The notes below the pieces were generated by a model. The model worked only from the letters and a program-made list of their open reading frames with translations, was not told the origin of the DNA and made no database searches. Below are positions 26,549 through 34,137 of a DNA stretch of 64,000 nucleotides, piece by piece; position 1 is the first letter of the stretch; each line of letters begins with the position of its first letter. Location of the stretch: NCBI RefSeq assembly GCF_016863395.1, contig NZ_BOOU01000024.1, positions 62,001-126,000 on the forward strand, written 5' to 3'. The stretch is from Sphaerisporangium rufum (GTDB lineage: Bacteria; Actinomycetota; Actinomycetes; Streptosporangiales; Streptosporangiaceae). Both the position numbers and the translations under genes were made by a program.

Positions 26549-27529
26549 ATGCCCACCGCCGCAAGGACCTACTGGCTCACCACCGCCTGCCGGATCCGCC
26601 GCAAGGACCAGTCACTGCGTATCGAACGGGTGGACGGCTCCCCGGTGCACATTCCGGTCACCGACGTGCGGGACATCGTCGCGTGCGAATCCGTCGACAT
26701 CAACACCGCGGTTATCGGCCTGCTCAACCGGCACCGCATCAACGTGCACTTCCTCAGCGCGTACGGAGACTACGCCGGCTCGCTGCTGACCTCCGACACC
26801 AGCACTTCCGGGCAGACCGTCATCGCCCAGGCCAGGCTGGCCGGCGACCCGGCGGCGTCACTCGCGGTCGCCCGCTCGCTGGTATTGAGCGCCGGAGCGA
26901 ACGTCCGGCGGGTGGTCGACCGCAAGCTGCTCACCCGGCCGATGGAAGTACTGCAGACCTCCGTCGCCGGCGCCACCACCCGCGAGGAACTCATGGGCGC
27001 CGAAGGCACCTTCCGCCGCTCCGCCTGGGCGGTGCTGGACACCCGCCTCCCCGAATGGCTGCGACTCGGCGGCCGCAGCCGCCGCCCGCCGCTCAACGCC
27101 GGCAACGCTTTCGTCAGCTACGTCAACGGCATCATCTATGCCCGCGTGCTTTCGGCGATCCGCCTGACGCCGCTGCACACCGGCGTCGCCTTCCTGCACA
27201 GCAGCATGGAACGGCAACGCCACTCGCTGGTGCTGGATCTCGCCGAGGTGTTCAAGCCCATGTTCGCCGAGCGATTACTTCTCCGCCTGGCCGGCCGGGG
27301 CCAGCTCAAACCGGCCCACTTCGATGTAGAGGTGAACCAGGCCATGCTGAGCGAGTCCGGCCGCAAGCTCGTCGTGCAGACCGTCCGGGACGAGCTGGCC
27401 GTCACCGTCCAGCACCGCACCCTCGGCCGGAACGTCGCCTACGACGAGCTGCTGTACCTGGAGGCACTCCAGCTCACCCGCACCTGCCTGGAAGGCACCC
27501 CGTACAAGCCCTTCAAGATCTGGTGGTGA
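26549..27529 (+). CDS. cas1: CRISPR integrase Cas1
   Basis: The 326-residue protein has the Cas1 metal site: E152 (MGAEGTFRRSAW), H217 (AFLHSSMERQRHS) and D230/E233 (LVLDLAEVFKP). The N-terminal beta domain contains DIVACESVDINTAVIGLLNRH. It acts with Cas2 to insert spacers at the leader end of arrays. The ATG directly follows the cas4 stop. All key residues are present, so the adaptation module appears intact. Confidence 0.96.
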   Translation: MPTAARTYWLTTACRIRRKDQSLRIERVDGSPVHIPVTDVRDIVACESVDINTAVIGLLNRHRINVHFLSAYGDYAGSLLTSDTSTSGQTVIAQARLAGDPAASLAVARSLVLSAGANVRRVVDRKLLTRPMEVLQTSVAGATTREELMGAEGTFRRSAWAVLDTRLPEWLRLGGRSRRPPLNAGNAFVSYVNGIIYARVLSAIRLTPLHTGVAFLHSSMERQRHSLVLDLAEVFKPMFAERLLLRLAGRGQLKPAHFDVEVNQAMLSESGRKLVVQTVRDELAVTVQHRTLGRNVAYDELLYLEALQLTRTCLEGTPYKPFKIWW

Positions 27530-27535
27530 TCGTCG

Positions 27536-27799
27536 GTGTATGTGGTGGTGGTCTACGACACCCTCGCCGAACGCAACGCCGCGATCCTGCGGCTCTGCCG
27601 CCAGTACCTTCACCACGTGCAGCGCAGTGTCTTCGAGGGCGCCCTCAGCCCGGCCCAGCTACGCCGCTTCCGTCACGGCGTCGAAGGCGTCATCGACGCC
27701 GGCTACGACAGCGTCCTCGTCTTCACCTTCCCACCCGGCACCACCCCGGAACGCCAGGAATGGGGCGTCCCGCAACCCGCCCCGAGCGACATAATCTAA
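27536..27799 (+). CDS. cas2: CRISPR adaptation protein Cas2
   Basis: This 87-residue ferredoxin-fold protein begins MYVVVVYDTLAERNAAILRL with the conserved aspartate (D8), then YLHHVQRSVFEGALSPAQL. It forms the dimeric bridge of the Cas1-Cas2 integrase. It starts at GTG six bases after cas1. It is the last cas gene; the leader of array 2 follows about 28 bp after its stop. Confidence 0.95.
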   Translation: MYVVVVYDTLAERNAAILRLCRQYLHHVQRSVFEGALSPAQLRRFRHGVEGVIDAGYDSVLVFTFPPGTTPERQEWGVPQPAPSDII

Positions 27800-27825
27800 C
27801 GGCTACAGCGGGGCGAACGATCATG

Positions 27826-27930
27826 TTTCTGCAGCAGACCCCCCGGGTTCTCCGCACGACCGGAGGTTCACTGCAAAACCGGCTCTACCGCGTCCATCTT
27901 GCCGTTCCCCACCTGCGCCTTTACCGTGGG
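27826..27930 (+). promoter_or_regulatory. Leader of array 2
   Basis: It contains the shared leader core at 27828-27878 (TGCAGCAGACC... and ...GGAGGTTCACTGCA arms) and the repeat-proximal CCTTTACCGTGGG. The core edge is 52 bp from the first repeat, as in the other three leaders within one base. It starts about 28 bp after cas2 and reads away from the cas operon. Confidence 0.8.
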
Positions 27931-28289
27931 GTCCTCATCGCCCCTACGAGGGGTCGCAACGTGATGCCGAGGAGCCTGCCCAGGCGTCTGGTGTCGTGTC
28001 CTCATCGCCCCTACGAGGGGTCGCAACGCCGACAGCCCCGTGTAGGTCTGGATGCCCGGGGTGGTCCTCATCGCCCCTACGAGGGGTCGCAACATCTTTT
28101 CGTCCACCGTGCCGATGACCAGCAGCCCGGTCCTCATCGCCCCTACGAGGGGTCGCAACTCGGGACGGAAGTGGCCGGCCCAGTCGATGCGAAGGTCCTC
28201 ATCGCCCCTACGAGGGGTCGCAACCGAGCGCCTCACGAGATGATGCTGATGGCGAGGAGGTCTTCATCGCCCCTGCCCGGGTCCTATCG
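27931..28289 (+). CRISPR. CRISPR array 2: 5 intact repeats plus 1 degenerate
   Basis: Repeats start at 27931, 27998, 28064, 28130 and 28195, identical to the array 1 consensus. A last, diverged repeat begins at 28260 (GTCTTCATCGCCCCTGCCCG). Five spacers of 35-37 bp lie between them. The degenerate repeat is at the leader-distal end, which confirms rightward polarity. Confidence 0.96.
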
Positions 28290-28435
28290 GTGAATCAACC
28301 CGACAAATGCCGTGTCCCCGATCGGCTGTATTTCTTATTCGGTCACTCGTGCCGTATGGCATGTCCAAGGCCCGAGACAACAAGACGCCCTGCACCTAGC
28401 CTGAGAGTGTCGAGGTCTCAGGAGGTGCGGGGCTT

Positions 28436-29641
28436 ATGGGCGACAACAACACCGGCAACATGATTCGTCTTCAGCGGCAGCGGATGGGCATGAGCACCAC
28501 CGCGTTGGCCGCGCGGGCCGGCTGCACCGTTCGCCATATCGAGCTCATCGAGCAGGGCAAGAGAATCCCCTCGCTGCCCCTGCTCCGTGAGATCGCCAAG
28601 GCGCTCGGCGTCCGTACCGCCGTGCTGCTCGGGGAGAGCCCGCGGGAGAGTCAGGAGCCTGGCCGGGTCGGTGTAGGTCCTATCGAGCGCGCGCTGTTCA
28701 CCTACAAGACGCTGAGCGATGACGCCGAGCCGCCCGACGTCGACCAACTGGCCGAGAGCGTTACAGCCGCCCGTGCGGCCTGGATGGGATCACATCGCCG
28801 GTACTCCATCCTCATGAACCAGCTACCCAAGCTCATCAGCGATGTTGAGCGGCTCATCCTGAACAGCAGCGGCAGGCCCGACGCCGAACGGCGGGCCTGC
28901 GGCGTCGCCGCCGATGCCTACATTCTCGCCCGGGGCGTGCTCAAGCACTTCGGCCGCATTGACCTGGCCCACCTTGCCGCGGACCGTGCGATGCGCTATG
29001 CCGAGCAAGCGGAGGATCCGCTGATGATCGGTGGCGCGTTGTGGAACCTGGGGCAGTCCGTGCTCGCCGACGATATGCCGGAGGTCGCTGCGGACGTAGC
29101 CCGAAAAGGCATGGAGTTCATGGAGCCGGAACTGCACGACGGCGACGAGCGACACTTGGCCGTTTACGGCGCCTTTCATCTGCTTTCTGCAATTGCCATG
29201 ACCCGCACGGGCGAGGAACAGGCGGTGCGGGAGCTGCTGTCCGGCCCCACGCTGGCCCTGGCCCGCCGGGTAGACGAACGTGTCAATTACGGCGGATTTG
29301 CTTTCGGGCCGACTAACGTGGCGATTCATATGGCCAGCGTCGCGTACGAGCAGCGGCGGCCGGAGGCCCTGCTGCAAATCGCTGATGACGTTGAGGTGAG
29401 TCGCAGCCCGTCGCTGGAGCGCCGTACCACCCATCTTGGCCACGTCGCCCGCGCTTGCGAGGACACCGGGGACGACGCCGCCAGCCTGGTGTACCTGCTG
29501 CGGATAGAGCGGGAGTGCCCCGAGGAACTGGACTACAAGCTCAGCCTGAGGGACATGATCCGCTCCCTGGGGCTGCGCGCCCGCCCGTCATGGGCATCCG
29601 AAGTGCGCCACCTCGCTGACCGTCATCGCATCGCCATGTGA
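28436..29641 (+). CDS. XRE-family regulator with C-terminal helical repeat domain
   Basis: The 401-residue protein has an N-terminal helix-turn-helix (residues 8-62: RLQRQRMGMSTTALAARAG then RHIELIEQGKRIPSLPLL) and a long helical, TPR-like C-terminal region. This architecture is the large actinomycete XRE family commonly encoded beside DUF397 genes, as in the whiJ/bldB-type cassettes; a DUF397 gene follows at 30454. AGGAGG lies about ten bases before the ATG. It probably autoregulates and acts with the DUF397 partner. Confidence 0.85.
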   Translation: MGDNNTGNMIRLQRQRMGMSTTALAARAGCTVRHIELIEQGKRIPSLPLLREIAKALGVRTAVLLGESPRESQEPGRVGVGPIERALFTYKTLSDDAEPPDVDQLAESVTAARAAWMGSHRRYSILMNQLPKLISDVERLILNSSGRPDAERRACGVAADAYILARGVLKHFGRIDLAHLAADRAMRYAEQAEDPLMIGGALWNLGQSVLADDMPEVAADVARKGMEFMEPELHDGDERHLAVYGAFHLLSAIAMTRTGEEQAVRELLSGPTLALARRVDERVNYGGFAFGPTNVAIHMASVAYEQRRPEALLQIADDVEVSRSPSLERRTTHLGHVARACEDTGDDAASLVYLLRIERECPEELDYKLSLRDMIRSLGLRARPSWASEVRHLADRHRIAM

Positions 29642-29674
29642 CGAACTCAAAGTTCGTACTTAGCTGTTCGGTTC

Positions 29675-29691
29675 AGTGACAGTGAGTCACT
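29675..29691. promoter_or_regulatory. Candidate operator palindrome
   Basis: AGTGAC-AGTGA-GTCACT is a perfect six-base inverted repeat with a five-base spacer. It lies 15 bp before the start codon of the gene at 29706 and shortly after the XRE regulator gene, so it may be that regulator's binding site. Confidence 0.4.
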
Positions 29692-29705
29692 CTACGGTCA
29701 CGGTC

Positions 29706-30056
29706 ATGATGTTGACCGACGAGGAAGACGCCGTAATGGGCCGTCTGCTTGCTGAGACGAAACACGAGTTTCCGGGATGGTCCTTCACCCACGCGACCGC
29801 CGGGTGGACGGCCACCAAGGGGGATCAGCAGCACCGCGCGGACAGCCTGGCCGCTCTGCGCACGGTGTTGCGTGGCTTCACGGAGGGATGGCACATCTGG
29901 CGGTCGGACCACGGCCGCTGGTGGGCCACCCGAGACCGTCCCTTCGATGCGCAGGCCGCGCGTGACGGTGCCGCGCGGACTGTAGACGGCGACACTGAGG
30001 TTGAAGTGCGGCGCGCCATCTCTGAGCAGGAGAGCATCGCTGCCTCCCAGATATGA
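29706..30056 (+). CDS. Hypothetical protein in XRE/DUF397 cassette
   Basis: The roughly 116-residue acidic protein begins MLTDEEDAVMGRLLAETKHEF and contains two tryptophan-rich stretches (PGWSFTHATAGWTATKGD and GWHIWRSDHGRWWATRDRP). There are no membrane segments and I know no named family. Proteins of this look are common beside actinomycete XRE genes. The ATG at 29706 is chosen; a GTG at 29676 in frame would include the palindrome. Confidence 0.55.
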   Translation: MMLTDEEDAVMGRLLAETKHEFPGWSFTHATAGWTATKGDQQHRADSLAALRTVLRGFTEGWHIWRSDHGRWWATRDRPFDAQAARDGAARTVDGDTEVEVRRAISEQESIAASQI

Positions 30057-30163
30057 ACGCGCCCACGGATCACGCGGAACACGGACCGCATTTCCCACGC
30101 CCCAACACGACGGCCGAGTCCATCCGATGGTAGTCACCTCGGCCGCACCAGGGGTGCCAGCGC

Positions 30164-30334
30164 GTGCTGCGCTGGACGTGCCAGTGCCGGTGCACGGTCT
30201 ACTACCTGATCGCGGCCGGTGGCCAGATGTACATCGCGCGCACCGGGCCGGGTGGCCGGGTCGAGACCGAGCGGATGCGTCATGTCCACGCCAGGGAGCT
30301 GTGGCGGCGCGTCCTGCTCGGCGACGCCGTATAG
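30164..30334 (+). CDS. Small hypothetical protein
   Basis: A 56-codon GTG-start frame encodes LRWTCQCRCTVYYLIAAGGQ, then YIARTGPGGRVETERMRHVH and a basic end. It has three cysteines near the N-terminus and AGGGG eight bases before the start. Short proteins of this kind often sit between XRE and DUF397 genes, but I cannot name a family. It lies 120 bp before the DUF397 gene. Confidence 0.4.
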   Translation: MLRWTCQCRCTVYYLIAAGGQMYIARTGPGGRVETERMRHVHARELWRRVLLGDAV

Positions 30335-30453
30335 ACCCCGCAGACTCCCGGGTCGAAGACTTCCCCCTGCCCTTCGACCGGGCCGGCGTCCTCCATGAGG
30401 AGGGTGCCCACCTTGTCCGGCGGAACCGCCGGACCTGTCCGAAAGGAGTCCTG

Positions 30454-30663
30454 ATGGACCTCTACCAGCAGGACCTCACCGGTGCGCGATACCAGCGCCG
30501 GTGCGGCGGCAACAACGGGACCGAGGGCGGTGAGGCCTGCGTGGAGGTCGCGCCGATTCCCGGTGTCGCCGACGCTTTCGCGTTGCGCGACAGCAAGAAC
30601 CCGGCCGCCGCGCCCCTGCGGTTCACCGGTGACGAGCTTCGCGCCGCCGGGATGACCATCTAG
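30454..30663 (+). CDS. DUF397 protein
   Basis: The 69-residue protein shows the DUF397 pattern: ARYQRRCGGNNGTEGGEACV, then VEVAPIPGVADAFALRDSKN and PLRFTGDELRAAGMTI. GAAAGGAG lies six bases before the ATG. DUF397 proteins pair with XRE regulators in development and antibiotic control in streptomycetes; the regulator at 28436 is the likely partner. A strong hairpin follows the stop. Confidence 0.88.
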   Translation: MDLYQQDLTGARYQRRCGGNNGTEGGEACVEVAPIPGVADAFALRDSKNPAAAPLRFTGDELRAAGMTI

Positions 30664-30673
30664 CGATTCGCAT

Positions 30674-30718
30674 GGTAGGCGGCCCCTGCCCGCTAGCGAC
30701 AGGCAGGGACCGCCTACC
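30674..30718 (+). terminator. Hairpin terminator after DUF397
   Basis: GGTAGGCGG-CCCCTGCC and its complement GGCAGGG-ACCGCCTACC form a long, nearly perfect stem with a nine-base loop. It begins 11 bp after the DUF397 stop. There is no U-tract, as is common in actinobacteria. Confidence 0.65.
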
Positions 30719-30742
30719 ACTGTACGAAGTGGGGGAGTCGCC

Positions 30743-31150
30743 ATGCACCTGCACTGCTACACCTGGACCGGGCCCGGCGCGGAACGGGCGCGCGAGGGTG
30801 AGCGGCGCCCGCTGCACCCGGGGTTCATGGCGTCACCGCTGCCGCCGATGCGGACCTGCGACTGGTTGCTCAAGCCGCGCACCCGGATCGCGGCCTCGCC
30901 GGCCACCGTGCCCGACGCGCTGACCTGGCTCGCCGCACGCTACCGCGCGGCGGAGCCCTCGTTCCTGCACCCGGGCGGTGAAGCCCGCGTCGGGCTGGAC
31001 TTCCGGCTGGAACTCGCCGAGCAGCACCTTGCCGACGGTGTCGATGTGCAGTGGGGGATCTGGCTCCGTGGCGGGAACTTCACCACCCCCGCCGTCATCT
31101 GCTGCTCCCCGAACCGCCACGCCGACCACCCCTGCCCCTCTGGCTCGTAA
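30743..31150 (+). CDS. Hypothetical protein
   Basis: This 135-residue protein begins MHLHCYTWTGPGAERAREGE and contains LTWLAARYRAAEPSFLHPGG and DVQWGIWLRGGNFTTPAVIC. No domain is recognised and no membrane segment is seen. GGGGGAG lies about eight bases before the ATG. A 32-residue membrane peptide gene follows after 62 bp on the same strand. Confidence 0.5.
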   Translation: MHLHCYTWTGPGAERAREGERRPLHPGFMASPLPPMRTCDWLLKPRTRIAASPATVPDALTWLAARYRAAEPSFLHPGGEARVGLDFRLELAEQHLADGVDVQWGIWLRGGNFTTPAVICCSPNRHADHPCPSGS

Positions 31151-31212
31151 TTCTTCCGGCGGAGAGCACTCCACCACCCTCCGGCCGCGATCCACAATCG
31201 GGAGGACACCTC

Positions 31213-31311
31213 GTGCACGGCCACCACACCGCGCTGGCAATAGCCGGACTGTGGATCGTCACCTGCCTGCTCCTCGCCTGGATGATCCACCGTGGCGAGC
31301 GCGGCAAGTGA
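31213..31311 (+). CDS. Small single-helix membrane peptide
   Basis: A 32-codon GTG-start frame encodes one hydrophobic helix (ALAIAGLWIVTCLLLAWMI) with a basic end (HRGERGK). GGAGG at 31201-31205 gives ideal spacing to the GTG. The positive-inside pattern suggests the C-terminus is cytoplasmic. No family is known to me. Confidence 0.5.
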   Translation: MHGHHTALAIAGLWIVTCLLLAWMIHRGERGK

Positions 31312-31449
31312 AAGGGGTTCTCCGCGTCTGCCTCTGGGTCTCTGGAGCAGTTCGCGGCTCGGTATCGCGTTGATCCGGTACCCCAGTGGGCGCTTAGCGG
31401 CCCGTCTCAGTGGCGTACGCTGACCCTCGTGGAGGACGTTGTTGATCAT

Positions 31450-31556
31450 GTTTTTGCAGCAGACCTCCCGGGTTTTCTGCACGACCGGAGGTTCACTGCA
31501 AAACCCTCCTCCAGCGTGTCGCTTTTGCCGTTCCCCACCTGCGCCTTTACCGTGGG
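31450..31556 (+). promoter_or_regulatory. Leader of array 3
   Basis: The shared leader core spans 31452-31503 and the repeat-proximal CCTTTACCGTGGG precedes the repeat at 31557; the core edge is 53 bp away. It is nearly identical to the leader of array 2, suggesting recent duplication. Confidence 0.8.
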
Positions 31557-31648
31557 GTCCTCATCGCCCTTGCGAGGGGTCGCAACCCATGGCCATCCTG
31601 CTCCCCAGCAACTAGCCCACGTCCTCATCGCCCCGGGGTCGCGTCCTC
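31557..31648 (+). CRISPR. CRISPR array 3: one repeat, one spacer, broken second repeat
   Basis: The first repeat (31557-31586) differs from consensus by CTTGC for CCTAC in the stem. A 34-bp spacer follows (31587-31620). The second repeat begins GTCCTCATCGCCCC at 31621 and is then interrupted at about 31635 by the terminal inverted repeat of the IS256-type element. The rest of the array is not seen on the far side of the element. Confidence 0.85.
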
Positions 31649-33148
31649 GGAGCGGTGTAAAAGCTCAACGAGGTAGGTGCCGTCGGTTGATCTTAGGCGG
31701 CTGCCGTTTCGGGTGTCGAGTCGGTGGCTGGGGTGGTTGCCGGGCGGAGCCGGCTGGGCGGGGTAAGCAGGACTCGACGCAGGTCCTGCAGGATGCGCAG
31801 GCCCTTGGAGGTCATTGTGAAGCCGCGCCAGCCGCGGGCTGCCCGGTCGAGAACCGCCCACACCAGGCTGACGCAGGAGGTCTCGCCGGGGAAGCGGCCG
31901 ATGACCTTGACCCGGCGGCGGGTCTCACCGAAGGTCCGCTCGATGAAGTTGGAGTGGCGGGATGCGCTTGTGGTGCTCAAGCGGGAAGCGCAGGTAGGTC
32001 GTCAGCGAGGCGCGGTCGGCCAGCAGGCTCTTGACCGCCGCCGGGTAGCGAGCCCTCCCCAGGTATCGGCGAAGGCGTCGATGCGCCGTTGCACCCAGGT
32101 GACCAGGTCGTGGCCCGGCTCGATCTCCTGATCGCCCTGTTGCAGCCCGCTGGTGTCGAATATGTCCCAGAAGGCGGCCTTGACCTCGGCCTGATCGCCG
32201 GCGCTGACCTTCGATAGGACGTTGCGGCATTTGTGGATCACGCAGCGCTGACGCAGCGAGGCCGGGAAGACCTGCTCGGCGGCGGTAATGAGGCCGGGTG
32301 CGCCGTCGGAGATGACCAGCAGTGGCGGGCGCAGGCCGCGTGTGGCCAGGCCGGTGAGGAAGTCGTGCCAGGCGTCGGTGGATTCCGCGGCGGCCGGGGC
32401 CAGGTCGATGAAGACGGGTTTGCCGTCGGTGGTGATGCCCCAGGCGGCCAGGATGGGTTCGGCGCGCTGCCCATCGTGCATCTTGAAGTGCAAGGCGTCG
32501 CAGAAGAGATAGTCCAGCTCGACGCCGCGCAGGTCGCGGTGGCACCAGGCGTCGTACTCGGTGACGATGGCCTGGCAGATGGCTGAGACCGTCGACTTGG
32601 ACAGCGCGGCCTCCGGGCCGAGGGCGTCGGCCAGGGCGCCCTCGACGTCGCGTACCGACAAGCCGCGCACGAACGAGGCGATGACCAGTGTCTCCAGCGC
32701 GTTGGTGCGGGTCACGCCGGTGCCGAACAGGCTGGAGGTGAACTTCTCGGTGGTGCCCCGCAACTTCGGGCGCGCGATGGTGACCGGACCGGTGGTGGTC
32801 TTGATCGTGGTCGGGCAGTGCCAGTTGCGGTGACCGGGCCGTACGATCTGCCGGCCGTCGTCGGCAGCGGTGGCCCGTTGGTATCGGGCGCGGCCGAGGA
32901 AGGCGTCCACCTCGGCTTCGACGGCGGTCTGGATGATCAGGCGGGCACCGAGACGGGCGACGTCTTCGATGACCTCGACCAGGTCACGGCCCTCGGCGAA
33001 CAGGGCGTCGATCTCGGCGCGGATGGCCTGAACGGGCGGTAGTGTGCGTGCCACGAGCGTAGGTCCTTGCGTTGTGCGAACTTTGGTCGGTTCAGCACGG
33101 CAACCTACGCTCGTTCTCTTTTACACCGCATCTCGGACGCGACCCCAC
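31635..33148. mobile_element. IS256-family insertion sequence
   Basis: A 29-bp terminal inverted repeat (31635-31663 and 33120-33148) matches at 25 positions; both ends begin GGGGTCGCGTCC when read inward. The 1,514-bp element carries one transposase, which is frameshifted. No target duplication is recognisable, and the two flanks do not rejoin into a CRISPR repeat, so a deletion or recombination followed insertion. Confidence 0.82.
31693..33054 (-). pseudogene. IS256-type transposase, frameshifted
   Basis: The first 330 or so residues (from ATG 33054) read as an IS256/Mutator-type DDE transposase, with RGVELDYLFCDALHFKM and LLVISDGAPGL around the first two catalytic aspartates. Near 32050 the frame shifts to one encoding ARYPAAVKSLLADRASLTTY and PLEHHKRI. 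Near 31965 it shifts again to RHSNFIERTFGETRRRVKVI. Two frameshifts are therefore needed to restore the family's full length. It is unlikely to be active unless these are sequencing errors. Confidence 0.85.
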
Positions 33149-33362
33149 CACCGTGGCATGAGATCCAGTAATTCAGCCCCACGGAACTCGGGGCACACCA
33201 AATCGGCGGTGAGAATCGTAAGCGAGAACGCGGCACGCGCCATGCTGTCACGGGACACCAAGTGGAAAGATGAGCTCTCGCTTAAGCACTCCATTCGATC
33301 ATGCCAAAATGGCCCTTGTGGCACCCTGCCTGTCCGCTCTCTAAGAACATGTTTGAGAAGGG
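33149..33362. other. Spacer between IS remnants
   Basis: No supportable gene is seen. The composition is intermediate between the GC-rich genome and the AT-richer mCpol operon. Confidence 0.4.
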
Positions 33363-33665
33363 CTACTTTGCTGGATGAGTAAGGGTGAAACGCTGCTGGC
33401 GGGCTGCGGCGCTTCCCCGGGTGAGGCGGCGTGCCATGCCGCTTATCGCGGCCCAGCGGATCATGGCCTCGGCGGTGGAGGGGTGGCGTTCGTAGTCGCG
33501 GGCCAGGCGGCGGTGGCTGGTCAGCCATGCCAGGGATCGTTCGACGACCCATCGCCGTTCGATCACCGCGAACCCGATCTGTCCCGGCGCTTTGCGGACG
33601 ATGTGCAGCACGGTACCAGGTGCGTATACGGTGCGCGCGCCGCAACCTTCGTAGACCGGGTGAGG
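33363..33665 (-). pseudogene. IS5-family transposase C-terminal fragment
   Basis: The frame encodes GQIGFAVIERRWVVERSLAW followed by LTSHRRLARDYERHPSTAEA, the conserved C-terminal E-region of IS5-group transposases. The N-terminal two-thirds and both element ends are absent. A run of nine G residues at 33683-33691 lies just beyond the fragment, next to the start of the lower-GC segment. Confidence 0.78.
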
Positions 33666-33750
33666 GAGGGGACCGTCCCAGCGGGGGGGGGCTATAAGTT
33701 GGCAGCCTCTCGTAGGCCGAATCTTTTATCAGAGCCAGTCTTCTGGCAAG

Positions 33751-34137
33751 ATGTGCAGGGTGGTGGACAAGTGGTTCCTGGCCCTTGATGGTGATGACAT
33801 CGGCCGTCATCTAGAACTACGCATGTTAACGGAGAACGTCGACGGCCTCAGGGCGTTCGCGTCAGCGTTTGGTGTCGTTCTTGATAAAATTTATCGAGAT
33901 ATCGAAGACTGCTCGTCTGTCGTTGCGCTACTCCGCGGTGGTGACAGTCTCCTATTGGAGCTATCGAAGGCCGAGATCTCTAGCGTAATAAGGATAATCC
34001 GGAATGCGACAGACGGAACGGACTTTACATTCTCTGGCGGATATGGTCGGACGCTTCGAGATGCCTATTTTGCTCTTAAACTCGCTAAGGCGTCCGGCAA
34101 AGACAGGGTCATTGCCGCCGATTCGGGAGAACTTTAA
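33751..34137 (+). CDS. Minimal CRISPR polymerase (mCpol), nucleotide cyclase
   Basis: The 128-residue protein is a stand-alone palm domain of the Cas10/GGDEF class. LALDGDDIGRHLE (D13, D15, D16) and LRGGDSLLLEL (GGD, 63-65) provide the two metal-binding motifs. The C-terminus, SGGYGRTLRDAYFALKLAKA then SGKDRV, mirrors the end of diguanylate cyclases. This is the mCpol architecture, proposed to make cyclic or short oligonucleotides. An in-frame GTG at 33763 is an alternative start that matches the usual family N-terminus better; no clear ribosome site is seen for either. Its stop overlaps the next gene's ATG by one base (TAATG). The operon is far less GC-rich than its surroundings and is bordered by transposase debris, indicating horizontal transfer. 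Confidence 0.85.
   Translation: MCRVVDKWFLALDGDDIGRHLELRMLTENVDGLRAFASAFGVVLDKIYRDIEDCSSVVALLRGGDSLLLELSKAEISSVIRIIRNATDGTDFTFSGGYGRTLRDAYFALKLAKASGKDRVIAADSGEL

Noticed and set aside
26041-28293. A 750-codon plus-strand frame overlapping cas4, cas1, cas2 and array 2
   Set aside because: It is a shadow frame; cas4, cas1 and cas2 have clear family motifs in the other frames.
33121-33810. A 229-codon minus-strand frame overlapping the mCpol start
   Set aside because: The IS5 motifs lie in a different frame, and codon use here does not resemble a protein; the frame is fortuitous.
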